Notes under the pieces: model-generated | Told to the model about the DNA's origin: nothing | Database searches by the model: none | The model's input: the letters and a program-made list of their open reading frames with translations, nothing else | Program-made: the position numbers and the translations under genes | In this document: piece by piece, positions 22,881 through 35,039 of the stretch | Layout of the letters: every line of letters starts with the position of its first letter | Numbering within the stretch: the stretch's first letter is position 1 | From: Acanthosoma haemorrhoidale | Lineage: Eukaryota; Arthropoda; Insecta; Hemiptera; Acanthosomatidae | Assembly: GCA_930367205.1 (NCBI GenBank) | Contig: OV884009.1 | Span: 101,515,189-101,579,188 of the forward strand | Direction: 5' to 3' | Length of the DNA: 64,000 nucleotides

Positions 22881-23485
22881 TATATAATCTACACCACCTA
22901 AGCAGCTAAGGTCAGCCCAAGCATAGGAAATCTAACTTTGATGTATTAAGGCAATGGTAAAGTGGGGTTGTTAGCAAGCACGGGTATTTTCTCCGCTGTT
23001 TAAAATGATGCTAAAGGAAGGGTTGGTGGACTTTGACGCTGGGAGAGGATCTGATGTTTGTCGCCGACAATTTGTGTAAGGGGACATATCGAGCCGGGCC
23101 TGGCTGGCTGGAGCTTACTTGTTGCACACGGTACAGTGTTCTCCGCTGACGCAGATGTCATCGCCTCCTCCACGATCAATGGAAGTGCAATAAAACTAGA
23201 CGTAAAGCATGCTCCCTCAAACCCCTCCTTTACTGTCTCCTTTCTCTCCTGTTTATTTCTCTTTTTACTTCTACATGTCGTAACCGCCTGTAGGTCACCA
23301 ATTCCACCTCTCCGGGCTATTCTTAGAAAAACAGCCTGCCTGGAATGAATTAATTCAAGTTATAAGACATAGTCGAGTATCTCTCTGTCTTTTTTTTATT
23401 AATTCACTTGTTGATTCTAGGGTCAGTTGCCTTCCTATAGTTCTCCTGTTGTGTCAAAGATTTTTTTTTATTAATATATATATAT
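22881..23485. other. Moderately GC-rich unique segment
   Basis: The 23058-23348 frame includes a pyrimidine-rich stretch ending 'ctgtag' at about 23294, which could be a splice acceptor, but no domain or donor supports an exon. The (TA)n run at 23476-23488 abuts the next Jockey-A copy. Confidence 0.3.
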
Positions 23486-23486
23486 A

Positions 23487-24008
23487 TAATCAGCTTTATT
23501 ATAGTTAAAATTTGAATCAATAAGTAATTGTGATAAATGTTTTTATTCATTTTATATTCACAATTTTCAATCACACAATATTTACAAACAGCCCAGAGAC
23601 CTCCCAAATCTACAATACATAGTTGTCACCTCCCTCACATGCGAAAGAGGAAGCGGAGTCTAGGGAAGTCCCCAACGCTCCTCCGTCTGCCGCGTCAACG
23701 TATACGAGCCAGGGGAGGCGGACCAAGAGCGCGAGAGCCACAGACGCTCAGGACATGGTTGGAGAAACAGGCCATCGCCAGGACTCCCACTGTTACACAT
23801 TTATAGCAGGTCACGAGGCCACTGCTGTTTTATTCTCCGAGGAGGATTATAGGGATGAGTGGTGACAATGACTGTGCTAGGGGATTAGGGTGGTTGGATA
23901 GGTTACTATGGAATTTCTAGGAACTTGGAAGGGATGCGTTCGGGAATGTAAGGTATATTTAGATCGTTATGAAGGTTTTATTTTGCTGACGTAGTAAGGG
24001 GTATCCAT
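23487..24008 (-). mobile_element. Jockey-A 3' end copy
   Basis: Minus-strand copy with 3' UTR and RT C-terminus. It extends to the region matching 'aaaacccttcataacgatctta' and 'ccccttattacgtcagc' of the 48-kb copy, about 70 bp more RT than most copies. A small deletion removes the segment between 'gtggtgacaatgac' and the expected 'gtggtgcagtgcaatgac'. Confidence 0.85.
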
Positions 24009-24980
24009 AGATTTATTTTCATGACTAGAATGGAACATAAAATGTCTTGAATTGTTTATAGTTTTGAAAATAATATGTATTTTTCCTACGCCAGATATCG
24101 TCGGCGAGGAATATCTCTCAGCCCTAATTCAACTCACTCAATACCGAGGCATACGGAATATCTTTGATTTGTCAGAAGATGTTCTCTATAATTATATTAC
24201 TCACTGCTACTTACGGGGTACTACGACAGAAATTTACACCTTCTATTATTAATATTTTTTTGTCAAATGACACCACCATTGCTAATAACTTTTGGCGCTG
24301 ATTTCAAATATATATGGGTTGTTGGCATATGGACGGTAAACAAGGAATTACTGATTCAAATAAACAATTAAAACCGATATATTTAATATATTAAAAGTAT
24401 TGTTATATTTCAGCATATAACAAATTAAATATACCCGGTATTTAAAAAAAAATCAAAAAACCTTGGTTAATCAAATAATAAAACTTTAAATTGCTAAAAT
24501 ATTTGGATGTTTTTTTAATTGACATAAATTAAAACCTGCCTACTCCATACAATTGCCACCTCCATCGTATTCCAAAGATGGAGCATCCATCATGCATCTC
24601 TTCCATCACCATTGGATATGAACGGGTTATGATTGGAAAACCATATTTAAAAAACAGATCTACTAAAAGCGGCTTGGAATGAAAACTGTCTCTAATGTTT
24701 CGTTAGCCGCAGGAAAAAGCAGAAGTTTCAATCGCTCATAGTTTCTGAGGTTTAACGCGAAAACTCTTAAAGGTTAACCAAACAACCCGAATTTATTTAC
24801 ATTTTTTAGTATTATTCCTGATTCCCGTGATAGTATTTTAGTTAAAAAATCAGCATGTTGGGACCATCCGCAGGGGGATATCTCGTCGACCCAGCCACTG
24901 AAAAAGATAAATAAACCTGTGGTCTTCGATCTTTCCTGGTGGTCTAGTCGGCGGGAAGCTTGGTTCGTTTTTTTTTATTG
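24009..24980. other. Unique AT-rich sequence
   Basis: Nothing supported. The frame at 24052-24252 has no domain. Confidence 0.4.
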
Positions 24981-24982
24981 AT

Positions 24983-25265
24983 CTGACTCCATAAGATCTT
25001 AGAAGGTGTGCCCCGACAGTGCACTATGTGCAGGAGAAGAGGTACAGCCTAGGTGTTATACGTAGTTTACGTGGGTTTGGAATGACCGCAAGTTCACACT
25101 CGGTATCTGAGGGCAGGCGAAAACCATCTATATCCCAAAGGCGAGCGTGAAACAGAAGAGGCAAACTAGACCGCTGGGGGAGAAGCTACTAGGTATGTTT
25201 GTAGGGCCCCAGAGATCCTCGTATGGATGGAAGGTTTCCCCTCCAAGGATGTGCTAGCTTAAATA
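24983..25265 (-). mobile_element. Solo-LTR-like repeat D, partial copy 3
   Basis: Reverse-complement match to about 6875-7160 and 47180-47450. Shared blocks include 'actagcacatccttgga', 'gggcccta.aa', 'cacactcg' and 'gtgcactgtcggggcac'. Both termini of the repeat are missing. Confidence 0.75.
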
Positions 25266-25269
25266 ATAA

Positions 25270-27148
25270 GACTATGCAAACTAGCAGGTAATTAAATAAG
25301 AAAGACATTGTTCGAGCAAAACAAGAAGCGCAAGTGCAGAAAGAGAGAGAGCAGTGTTCACTTCAAGTGTCTGATTCCGACTGTCTGAAAAACCTCAGAA
25401 TTTCTGCCTTATCTAGGCTGGCCATTCCTGCGTACAAGACGAGAGACCTATTTATTTCGGCCAATCAGGGGCTACTACACCCGACCCCCTTGTGAACTCT
25501 TGCGGTGTAGGTATCATGTACTAGCTCCATCTCCCTATACTGATGCCGAAGATTTATTGATAAAATGTGGAAAGGTAGAGGGGTGTTTTCAGGTCCGTGA
25601 AGAGGGTAACTTCTATTTGTTCGTATTGAACAAGTCGGCACAAAACGTTGTATTTTGATGAAAAAATCAATTGAATCATTTTCACGGCCACTATCGTATA
25701 ATATTCAAATGATATACGATCCCTCAATGAAATCAAAGTCTCTCGCTTTGGGCTTACTTGTTATAATTAATATGATTAATTATAAGAAATAAAAAACATA
25801 AATAATATAATATTGAAGACCGTTACTTTCAGAAATTATTTAAAACTCGTCTTAGTTGTAGCGTCTTTAGTTGCTAATGTATTTCTGAAAATATCATTGA
25901 ATAATTATGTGATGAATAAATAAGAAAGACTATAAAACGACATTAGCTAAAATTAAATGACGCCACTTGGCCAGCGAACTAACCGTGGACTGGTTAGAGC
26001 AAGCACATATTCAGCAAAACCTCTCATCTCTCTTCTCTTGCATTCTTTTTCATCTTTCATTTCCTCATTCCGCAGCCTCTTCTTCAGTTCGTTAATTTGT
26101 TTTATTTTTTATTAGTAGCTAAACTAATGCTATGAATGGTTCATTATTTTTATTTCAATTGAACTCCCGCCCTATGGTTTAAAATATTTTTAAATAAATG
26201 AATGTTAAAATTCATTACATTATTCATTTATATTCAATGATTCATTAAGAAAGGATGATTGGTGATATCAATAGTTGGAACGAGGGCACACTCATTTATT
26301 TAGTGTACAATTGAGAACAAGCCCATTAAATGTAGTTGTAATAATACAATTTATATGAACTACGCTTGAGACCTGGCTGTAAATTAATTCATTAATGAGA
26401 TCTTCTGAAAAAATTGTGTATAAGACGCGTATACTCCGATTGCCAGTCTTATTGCCCTATATACACGCTGGAGAATAATGATGTATTTTAAATGTAGCTC
26501 ACTTTAATGACGGTTTAGTCATTAAAGCCTTCATTATGCTTGGCGAACTATACTTTCTTCGTTTAGTCCACAACAACGTAAAAGAGTAAGTATTGTTTTC
26601 ATCGTTTATGAACATCAGGATTTAAATTTAAAAAGTGTGTTACGCTGACCACCATGATCACTGAACGTTGTCTTAAACAAAATCTATTCCAAAATTATCA
26701 AAATCTGTCTAAATAGCAATTTAACTCGCTGGCTCTTACATCTTTACTGCTTTCAATAACTAAGAATTTATTTTTGAGTTTAAGTTTTTTCTAGAACTTT
26801 TGAGAAATAAGTACGACAGGCTCCTCGTACTCCTTTTTTTTTTTTTTTTTTTTTTTTCAAGTAAAGGCTCTCCCTTTTGGAAGTTATTTAGTCTTATTTC
26901 AAGGTGGAATGAAAAATGGCCGATTCCTTGACTTTGAAATCTCTAAATTCATGGCTCACCTTGAATACGTCTAGCTAATAAGGGAGTAAGTTAGGCTTCT
27001 GCACCCACATGCGCATTTGTTCAACTAGTTTTGGAAAAAAAAGTATGCACATATTATTCTTATATTTCACAAGCAGCACTAGCCAGGAAACTCTTTATGA
27101 CATAATAACATGACTCCGTAATTTGTATGACATCTTTTTTTTTTTTTA
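25270..27148. other. Unique AT-rich sequence with a T24 run
   Basis: A homopolymer of about 24 T lies at 26834-26857. No gene or recurring repeat was recognised. Confidence 0.4.
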
Positions 27149-27149
27149 T

Positions 27150-27211
27150 AATATTCTTTATTGTTCTAAAATTACAATCTGCCTTATTAGGCAATAAGTA
27201 ATTAATATGTA
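27150..27211 (-). mobile_element. Jockey-A 3' tip, left piece of composite
   Basis: Contains the plus-strand block 'aaaattacaatctgccttattaggcaataagtaatt', cut where repeat B starts. Confidence 0.7.
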
Positions 27212-27731
27212 ATTGTCCCAAAGTGTCCTCCTTATTTTGTTTAAAAGTTACATTATATTTACCACAGTTGCCAGACGCACATCAAAACCAAAACTAACAT
27301 AAGCACTTAACCAATAGTTATCAAATAAATATCTCCATATTTACATGTAGGAAAATAACCTAACATGATTTTTTTGACGTCACAACCTCTGATTACAGGA
27401 TATAGTTGTTTCATTTGCATGTTTAGATTTCTTAAAATATTTGTTTGCTTACTTAGTATGTTCTTACGATAAAGATTCACATTGCACGTGATAGAAAACA
27501 TTTTTTTTTATTCAATACCAATTAACTAATGACACCTAAGCATGGAGTTGCCAGAAATTTTATATCGACGGGCTATCCCAAATAATACCTCCTTTTAAAA
27601 TTTCATCTCAAATAAAGGCCACTGATCTTCGAATATATATCTGGAGTGGCCGATTCAACCCTTGGCAGCAACTAGTAACCGATTGTTAATCAATTAAAGT
27701 ATTTATTTTAGATGGTAAATCCAGAGAGCGA
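27212..27731 (-). repeat. Repeat B, copy 2 (~520 bp)
   Basis: Near-identical to 19598-20133. It is flanked on both sides by Jockey-A pieces of the same orientation, suggesting insertion of B into a Jockey-A copy followed by loss of most of the UTR. The minus-strand 64-codon frame is at 27307-27501. Confidence 0.82.
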
Positions 27732-27736
27732 GGTGT

Positions 27737-27834
27737 TAGGCGAGAGCCACAGACGCTCAGGACATGGTTGGAGAAACTGGCCATTGCCAGGACTCCCACT
27801 GTCACGCATTTATAACAGGTCAGGAGGCCACTCA
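27737..27834 (-). mobile_element. Jockey-A 3' UTR piece, right part of composite
   Basis: Runs from 'gcgagagccacagacgctcagg' through 'gccattgccaggactcccactgt' to 'aggaggccact', then loses similarity. The RT C-terminus is only just reached. Confidence 0.75.
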
Positions 27835-27839
27835 TATGA

Positions 27840-30800
27840 CATCAATGGCCCTTGTGTTTGATATGCCTGAAAACCAAGATACCAAGATTGAATACTCGAG
27901 CAATAGATAACACTGATGATAGTTCCCTAGTCATCTATTGAAGTAAAGTTAAGGTTTGTAAATTTTTTATACCTGCACTTAGCCCTCATCACTCACCCAC
28001 TCTTTATCTGACGGATAAATTTTTCCCAAAATGGATTTAATCATGCCGTAATAGCCATAACCATAATAAGTAGAGAGGTTATTACAAAATTTTGAAATAA
28101 TTACCCTTTGATTATTTATTATTATCCCTAATTTGGAAAGTTTACCTAACCAATTTTAATTTTGTTGAGTGTTCCACGGAGCTATTAGCTCCAACTTGTT
28201 AATAAATTAAAGAAGTTGGGAACGGTTAAGTTTCTACGGCGATACTAGGTTAGTTTGGGCCTAGGTCGTCTACTCGCCACATCCGGCCATCAGAGGCTGG
28301 AACTGTTCAGCCTAAAGCTCATGTCCGAGTAGGCATATGTACATGTAAGACAATTATTGAAAGCGGGGTGAATAAACTGAAATCAGTTTCTCTGTAAACA
28401 AAGAAACGACAATTACAGTTTATAACTATCACTACTCTGTTCACAACGTTTGTTACTTAATATAACCTTTTTCTATCCTCTCACTTTTTAGAATATAGCT
28501 GATAGCTCTATCTAGTGGTGGTCAGTAGAAGCAGCGTGGCAAATTCAAATTAAAGAGAGTATACTTTCTTTGCATATATATTAGACGAAACAAACCGGTA
28601 TAGTAAAACTACTACTGAGTATGTTTTGTCAAAATGCCAGCCATTTTAATTCTTAAACTACCCCGGTCACTGGAAGAAGGATTTCCATCAAATAAATACA
28701 ATTTTAAACAACTTAAATATATACCTAAAGTACATTTCAAAATAGATTAATTAAAGTGTGTCCTCCACTTAAAACCTCTGACAGCCTCTAAGCAATGGCT
28801 AAAAGTTCAAAAAAATAATAATGAAACAGGAGGGGGTTTTTCCACATTTTTATACTTTCCGTTTTGGTATTTTAAGCAGCACTCAATCTGTATTTTTTTT
28901 AAGTGTTAGGATTTCAGATTTTTTCGTCCACTATTCTTGAATACATAATCGGTTCCACTATTCCTGAACTTCTTGAAACTGGATGCCGAGCCATGCCCTT
29001 TGGGCTTGGCAATAAGTGAATTATTGATATGAAAAAAAATATACCATTTAACTTAGGTGTGGGATTGTCTTATAGCAAAGGTTTGTCCGATCATCAGAAC
29101 ATGGAAACGGAATCGAACTTAAAATAAATGCTTATAAGCGTGTCCAGTACATTTTATTTTTTGAAGCATTATTTTTCTTTCTTCTTACATTCCTTGACAG
29201 TACTTGATGATGCCTGAACTGGTGAAACATTGACTGCTTAATGATATCGTGCCAATAAAAGAATCGTAAAGAGACTAAAGCTTGATGAACAATCCATAAT
29301 GCAAATATCATAAATATAAATATTAATTCCATCTAGATGGAATTATTGGATTGAAAGCGCATGTCTAGACATAAAGCCATAGGCAAAGAACACCTCAAAG
29401 GTTTGTATGATTGAAACATAAATACTGTGGTTTTAATTAATTAAATTCCTGGTTAAATAATAAATTTGAACCAGAGTGATACGCTTCACAATAATTACTA
29501 TTAACAAGATAGGTTGACGATTGGGGAGGCTTTACTGAAACGACGCCGATGTGAAAATATAAAAAACAGCTTAATTTCTGATATAGCACAACCAGAAGAA
29601 TATAAATTTGGTTTATTCTCCTTTATTGTGTCGTTGATGCTAAAATTTACATTGTTAAATTATGTTTTTGTATAAGATTTTCCTTTATTTTTCCCACATC
29701 CTATTTTTATAAGTTTGAGTGCTAAGGACAAAAAAAAAAAAAATTTCGTATAAGGAATTTTTGATTATTGATCATGATAAAATGATTATGAAAGTGGTCA
29801 AACAGCAAGTCACGGGTTCCCTGTTTAGTTGTCATTATAAATTTCGCAAAACCGTTCAATAATCCAAAAATAATTTTCTAACAACATAATATTAACATAA
29901 GAAATACAGAATCAAGTCAAAAAAAATTTCGTAATTTCCGTTTAATTTTATTGAAATCATTGATCCTACATATTATTGTTGCATCGATTACAATTTCTAT
30001 AATTTCACATCTAATTTTACTGATTTTAAGAACAACCGGAAGGATATTAGTAAATGATAACGGTTTTTAAAGTTTGAAATATAAGGCCGTTTGCTAACAG
30101 TTATGCATCTTTATCATGGATGCCTTTAGCCATATAAGGTGTATTACATTAAGCATTCTTATTTACGTATCCCTGACAGCCAATCACAGTACTAGTTTTA
30201 GAAAAGCCAAAGAAGCAATTGACAATAGCACAACGCAAATAAATCAAGGGCTAGGAAGATACTTTAGAGGACATATATTTTTGAAATCTGAAGAACGCTG
30301 CTGTTACATTTTGTTCTTTTACAAAAAAATCTTTTTCATCTACTTGATGAAAGAATATCAAATACAAAAGGAATATTTTTCCTCCTTGTTGTTATAATTG
30401 CTCAATAATAATTTCAATATACATTTAAGTAAGGCAATTAAAAATTATATCTGTGTATATTTTTCATTACATTCAATGGTCAGTCATTTTGTTTTTGGAA
30501 TCAATCAGTTGAGAGATAGTTATTGAAATGAAGAAACAAAAAAGAAAAACAATATCAAATTATACAAAAATATAGTTAGTAAGCTGATGCTTGAGGACTT
30601 GAGGGCTGAGTCAAAAAATTAAAAGAGGCGCCCACTAGACCCTTTGAATTATTACAAAAGCTCATCCCGGCTCAAGTGTTTGCATGAACGAAAAAGTAAA
30701 TTGAATTGTTAGTGAAGAGTTTCTACCTTCTACATGGTCTGCAAGAGAAGGTCTTTATTAAATATTGAATGGGGAGAGTATAAAAATAGGAGATTACATT

Positions 30801-31360
30801 TTATAAATAAAATTCCTTGTTATTTAAACAATTATTCGAAATAGAAATGCTTATAAGCTTGATGTTATAAAGTAAATATATAAAGAGAAATTCAGTTGAA
30901 CCAATAAAGTCTTAAGTAATAATCTGGTCAAGTTTTTATGATTCTCGACATTTTATAATTGAATGGATGATAATTGTCATCTTAATTTATCCCATTTAAA
31001 GATAAACATACCATAAACGACTTAATTGGTATTAATTATACAACGTAAAAAACCGTTAAGTACAGAATCGAGTTATTCTCCACATCCCTGTTGGTGAGGA
31101 TGTAGAAAGACATTGATGACTCCCAGCTAAGGTTCTCTGGCAAGTGCCTACAGGTGATGATGGAGTGTCCTCTTAACTCTCCTGGCAACACAGGAAGTGA
31201 TGCTTCCTAGCGAAAGGGCTATGTCCCCATCACCCATGTAAGGATTTCTGTTCTAGACCCTTCCTAACAATAGACTGCATATTACATTTGTGTTTAGGTA
31301 TTTTTTTAAACAAGACGTGGGACCCTTTTTTTGTTAAGGCATCCCCCTCAACTCATTTGT
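27840..31360. other. Unique AT-rich sequence
   Basis: The frame at 30116-30397 (93 codons) has no domain or splice context. A slightly GC-richer patch at 31075-31260 is unassigned. Nothing else was seen. Confidence 0.4.
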
Positions 31361-31365
31361 TCTTC

Positions 31366-31625
31366 TTTTAGATATTTCAAACTCCTGTACTCCCACAAAC
31401 ACTTACCGCCACTTATGCCGATGGCACAGATTTTCTCTCCAAATTGCAATCCTCTTTAGCTCTTCAAACTAATATGAATCTTTTAAAAGAACAGTGCATC
31501 GAATGGAAAAGAGAAAAGAGCAAATGAAGTCACTACATATATAATTCATAGTCCTTTGTGGAACCTGTAGACTGGTATCCCAAATCTGACAACAATGCCA
31601 CTCCTATCGAACCCTCTTAAACGGA
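31366..31625 (+). pseudogene. LINE reverse transcriptase fragment (YADG)
   Basis: The plus strand reads TATYADGTDFLSKLQSSLAL and then KEQCIEWKREKSK. This is RT motif C (YADD in active enzymes, here YADG, so one catalytic aspartate is lost) followed by the thumb-side segment that in Jockey-type elements reads CxxWKIKxNExKS. The following ~120 bp fit 'H-I-x-F' and 'xxTPIEP' motifs only after frame changes. Both ends of the element are missing. Confidence 0.72.
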
Positions 31626-31664
31626 AAACGCTTTATCTCTGCATGCAACTGCAGCATCAATTAC

Positions 31665-32010
31665 TTGATCCATTTAGACCATATGAAGCACAGATATGTG
31701 AACATGCAAAAACAAAAATACAATCTTGACAATACATAGAAGTGGAAGACGTAAACTCACTTGATAAAATTCATTTGGACTATATGAAACAGAGATATGC
31801 GAATATGCTAAAACAAAAACACAATCTTGACAATACAGAGAAGTGAAGACGTAAACTCACTTACTGAATCCACATTCACATATCTGTGTTTCGTACAGAT
31901 ATACGAATATGCAAAAACAAGAACACAATCTTGACAATACAGAGAAGTGGAAGACGTAAACTCACTTACTGAATCCACATTCACATATTTGTAGGAAAAC
32001 AAAAACACAA
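31665..32010. repeat. ~100-bp tandem repeat, three units plus partial
   Basis: Units start near 31669, 31769, 31867 and 31973 (partial). Each holds 'gatat.cgaatatgcaaaaacaa', 'acacaatcttgacaatac', 'gagaagtggaagacgtaaac' and 'tcact'. The minus-strand frame 31808-32062 repeats VNVDSVSEFTSS because of this and is not a gene. Confidence 0.85.
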
Positions 32011-32561
32011 TATTTACAATAAAACGTTTTAATTCATACTCGATATGAATAATCCCACTCATAGATTAACATATCTAAATTTTAATTTTATATATATTTT
32101 GATCTTGTGAAATCTTCAAAGTTCTCGAAACAGGTACGACTTTTATTTCCACATTTAATTTATCCAAGTTATACAATATATAACTATGTTTTACCCGGAT
32201 GGATACAATTAGTTTTATGTCCGTTTTTCTAGAACATGCAAAAGTTCCTCATTCTATGAAGAAGGACTGAGAAAAATAATGGATCCAGCAACAAATGAGA
32301 TAAGAATTATTAATTTTCGTAATAACTCGTAAATACTTCTTTTATGTTGCTAGTTTCCATAAACAAGCAAGATTATATTGATTGTTTTAATAGGTTGATT
32401 TGCATTTACATTTGTCGTTAAATAAACCTACTATCTTTACGACCTAAATTTACTGGTATATTGCTTCTTGAAGTTTATGATTAGATATTTAATTTTGTTT
32501 TCAAAAGAAATACTCGAGGGTGTCGTTAATAAATAGAAAAAGGGAAAGAGAAAAACTGAAA

Positions 32562-32757
32562 GTCCCTTCCAAGTTATGAAATTCCACAGTAGCCTTTCCA
32601 ACCACCCTAATCCTGTAGCACAGTCATTGCACTGCGCCACTCATCCTTATAATCCTCCTCGGAGATTGAAACGGCAGTGGCCTCGTGACCTGCTATAATC
32701 GCGTGACAGTGGGAGTCCTGGCAATGGCCAGTTTTTCCAATCATGTCCTAATCATGT
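32562..32757 (+). mobile_element. Jockey-A copy, 5' piece (interrupted)
   Basis: Starts 'cccttccaagttatgaaattcc', carries the RT C-terminus with PPRRLKRQ-like end (one substitution, 'agattgaaacgg') and the start of the 3' UTR, then breaks off just after 'ccaatcatgtcct'. Confidence 0.82.
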
Positions 32758-32948
32758 AACGGGTTTCATCATCCTTAATTGAAACGTAATAACACAACAA
32801 AAATTCCCTATAAACTTTGGTTATATTAATTTTAAATATGGTGAAGGATTATGAAGCTCGTGGTAGACGTATAATGCATTTTTGTATTGAACTATTTGTA
32901 ATGAAATATTTTGGTCACATAATTAAAAACACCGCCATTGAACCCTTT
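32758..32948 (+). pseudogene. Insert with possible gypsy RT shard
   Basis: This ~190-bp segment separates two Jockey-A pieces. Near its end one frame reads MKYFGHIIKNTAIEP, matching YLGHIIKN in the gypsy RT remnants at 49815-50135 and 54385-55910. Upstream residues are not convincing. Confidence 0.45.
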
Positions 32949-33078
32949 CCAGTTTCTCCAATCATGTCCTGAATGAATGAGCGAGTGAATGATGAAATGT
33001 AAATATGGTATGAATGATAGTATATCTTAATTGCTTATTGCCTAGTAATGCAGATTGTAATTTTAGCACAATAAAGGA
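32949..33078 (+). mobile_element. Jockey-A copy, 3' piece (interrupted)
   Basis: Begins by repeating 'ccagtttctccaatcatgtc' (also at 32728-32749 with one mismatch), then jumps across ~230 bp of UTR to 'atgaatgagcgagtgaatg' and runs to the 3' tip 'cacaataaagg'. Confidence 0.8.
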
Positions 33079-33410
33079 ATTATATATAAGATTGTTGAGA
33101 TCGTAAACGCAATGAGTCTGGCATTGTCAAATAACTTTCTTCACTTAGACGTTAAAGTACTCGTCCAAGCCACCCTCTTTGTCATGTTAATTATTTAATA
33201 GTTGAAATGCAGTCGTACTCAGTAGACGCTATGGGAATTTTTTAGAAAAATTAATGAAAATTGAGAAAAATAAAATTTTGCCAAAATAATACAATCCGTA
33301 TTTTAGTTTAAAAAATTTTTTTTTCATGTGTACATGTTTCATTCTGGAAAAACCTAAAATATTCTGCCAAAAAACAAATAACAACATAAACTTTATATCT
33401 ACAACTATAT

Positions 33411-33730
33411 TTTTAGTAATTTCAGCAGTAATTGTTATGATAAAATTACAATCTGCCTCATTGGGCAATAAGTAATTGTGATAAATGTTTTCATTCATAT
33501 CATATTTACAATTTTCGTTCACTCGCTCATTCATATAGTATTTACGAACAGCCCAGAGACCTCCCAAATCCGCATGGTTGTCACCTCCCTCGCATGCGAA
33601 AGAAGAAGCGTGGTCTTGGGAAGTCCCCAACGCTCCTCCGTCAGCTGCGTCACTGGATACGAGCCAGTGGAGGCAGACCAAGAGCGCGAGAGCCACATAC
33701 GTTCAGGACATGATTGGAGAAACTGGCAAT
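33411..33730 (-). mobile_element. Jockey-A 3' UTR copy with candidate 10-bp TSD
   Basis: Minus-strand copy that carries only 3' UTR and begins within it. The flanks share acaactatat at 33401-33410 and 33731-33740. The tail beyond 'atgataaaatt' is diverged. The 155-codon minus frame at 33229-33696 runs through UTR into unrelated flank. Confidence 0.8.
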
Positions 33731-34577
33731 ACAACTATATCCATAATGATGTTTAAAAGGGGTTAGTGCTATTAGTTGGGTACTTAAGTAAATGTGAATG
33801 GAGCAAATATTTATGTTGTCCGTATGGCAGAAAGCTTTTATTAAAAAAAAATAACTAGAATGAAACTACTTAATACACTTAACAGGTCACTTCGCCAGCT
33901 TTCGCCCTCGCCTGGTCCTCGGTATTCCGGCAACTGACACTTTGCCACTTGTGACGTGACGAAGGTAGAAAGGGGTCTAGGAGGTACTGCAATCTACTTG
34001 TGCAACCTGGATTCGGTGACCCTAACTCGCGTCGTAATAATCCAAGACCGATACTTTTCCTTTATATAATTTCCTCCAGAACGGGCAATATGTTAAAACT
34101 ATTTGTCATACCCAAATTTGAATAGGGAATTAAATGGGATATAATCCTGCTCACACTAATCGCAATATCAAAGCGTATCATGTATGTCTTGTCTGGCCCC
34201 AACAGGTAATTCGATGCTGGATTGGAAGGGACGAATATGAAAGGTTCTTACAGTGAATGAGCTAATTGTAAATGATGAGGAACAAATTAACCGCAGAAGG
34301 TTGTGAAAAAATATAGCCACCCTGGAAATAAACAAGGGGTGGAAACAAGTGGAGGAAAAAAGGAAATATGGACGAAGAGAGAGGTGAAAACAAAGGGACA
34401 AGGAGACAGTATCGTAGGTGCAATTATCCTATATAAGTCTCCGGCTTTGGTCTCCATGTTTTTGCGCACCATTCTTACTGCTCATTGCTCGCTTAATGTT
34501 TTACCTAAAAAAGTTCTCATCTTCAAAAGTAACAGAATTGTAAAGCATCTCCTAGTGCCAATTTTTATTTCTATTTA

Positions 34578-35039
34578 CTTCCAAGTTCATGGAATTCCAT
34601 AGTAACCTATTCAACCACCCTAATCCCCTAGCACAGTCATGCACCGCACCACTCATCCCTATAATCCTCCTCGGAGACTAAAGTGGCAGTGGCCTCCTGA
34701 CCTGCTATAAATGCGTAACAGTGGGAGTCCTGACAATGGCCAGTTTCTCCAATCATGTCCTAAGCGTATGTGGCTCTCGCGCTCTTGGTCAGCCTCCACT
34801 GGGATACTATCCAGAGACGCGGCAAATGGAGGAGCGTGGGGGACTCTCCAAGAGTTCGTTTCCTCTTTTGGGTTAGTCCCCCTATGGGGGGCCATAGGGG
34901 GGTCTATGGGCTGTTTGGAAATAATGTATGAATGAGCGAGTGAATGAAAATTGTAAATATTGTATGAATGAGAACATTGACCACAATTACTTATAGCTTA
35001 ATAAGGGTGATTGTAACTTTATAACAATAAAGCTGATAA
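34578..35039 (+). mobile_element. Jockey-A 3' end copy
   Basis: RT C-terminus (KFMEFHSNLF..., ending RRLKWQWPPDLL stop) followed by the whole UTR. Within the UTR the usual 'cgcatgcgagggaggtgacaacc' is replaced by a different stretch with the near-palindrome 'tccccctatggggggccatagg'. The 3' tip reads 'taataagggtgattgtaactttataacaata', a variant shared with 37862-39035, suggesting a subfamily. Confidence 0.85.

Noticed and set aside
31665..32010. CRISPR-like array
   Set aside because: Units are contiguous tandem repeats without unique spacers, in a eukaryotic context.
31808..32062. 84-codon minus frame with an internal repeat
   Set aside because: Mirrors the ~100-bp tandem repeat.
33229..33696. 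155-codon minus frame
   Set aside because: It runs in the sense direction of Jockey-A through non-coding 3' UTR into AT-rich flank; no domain.
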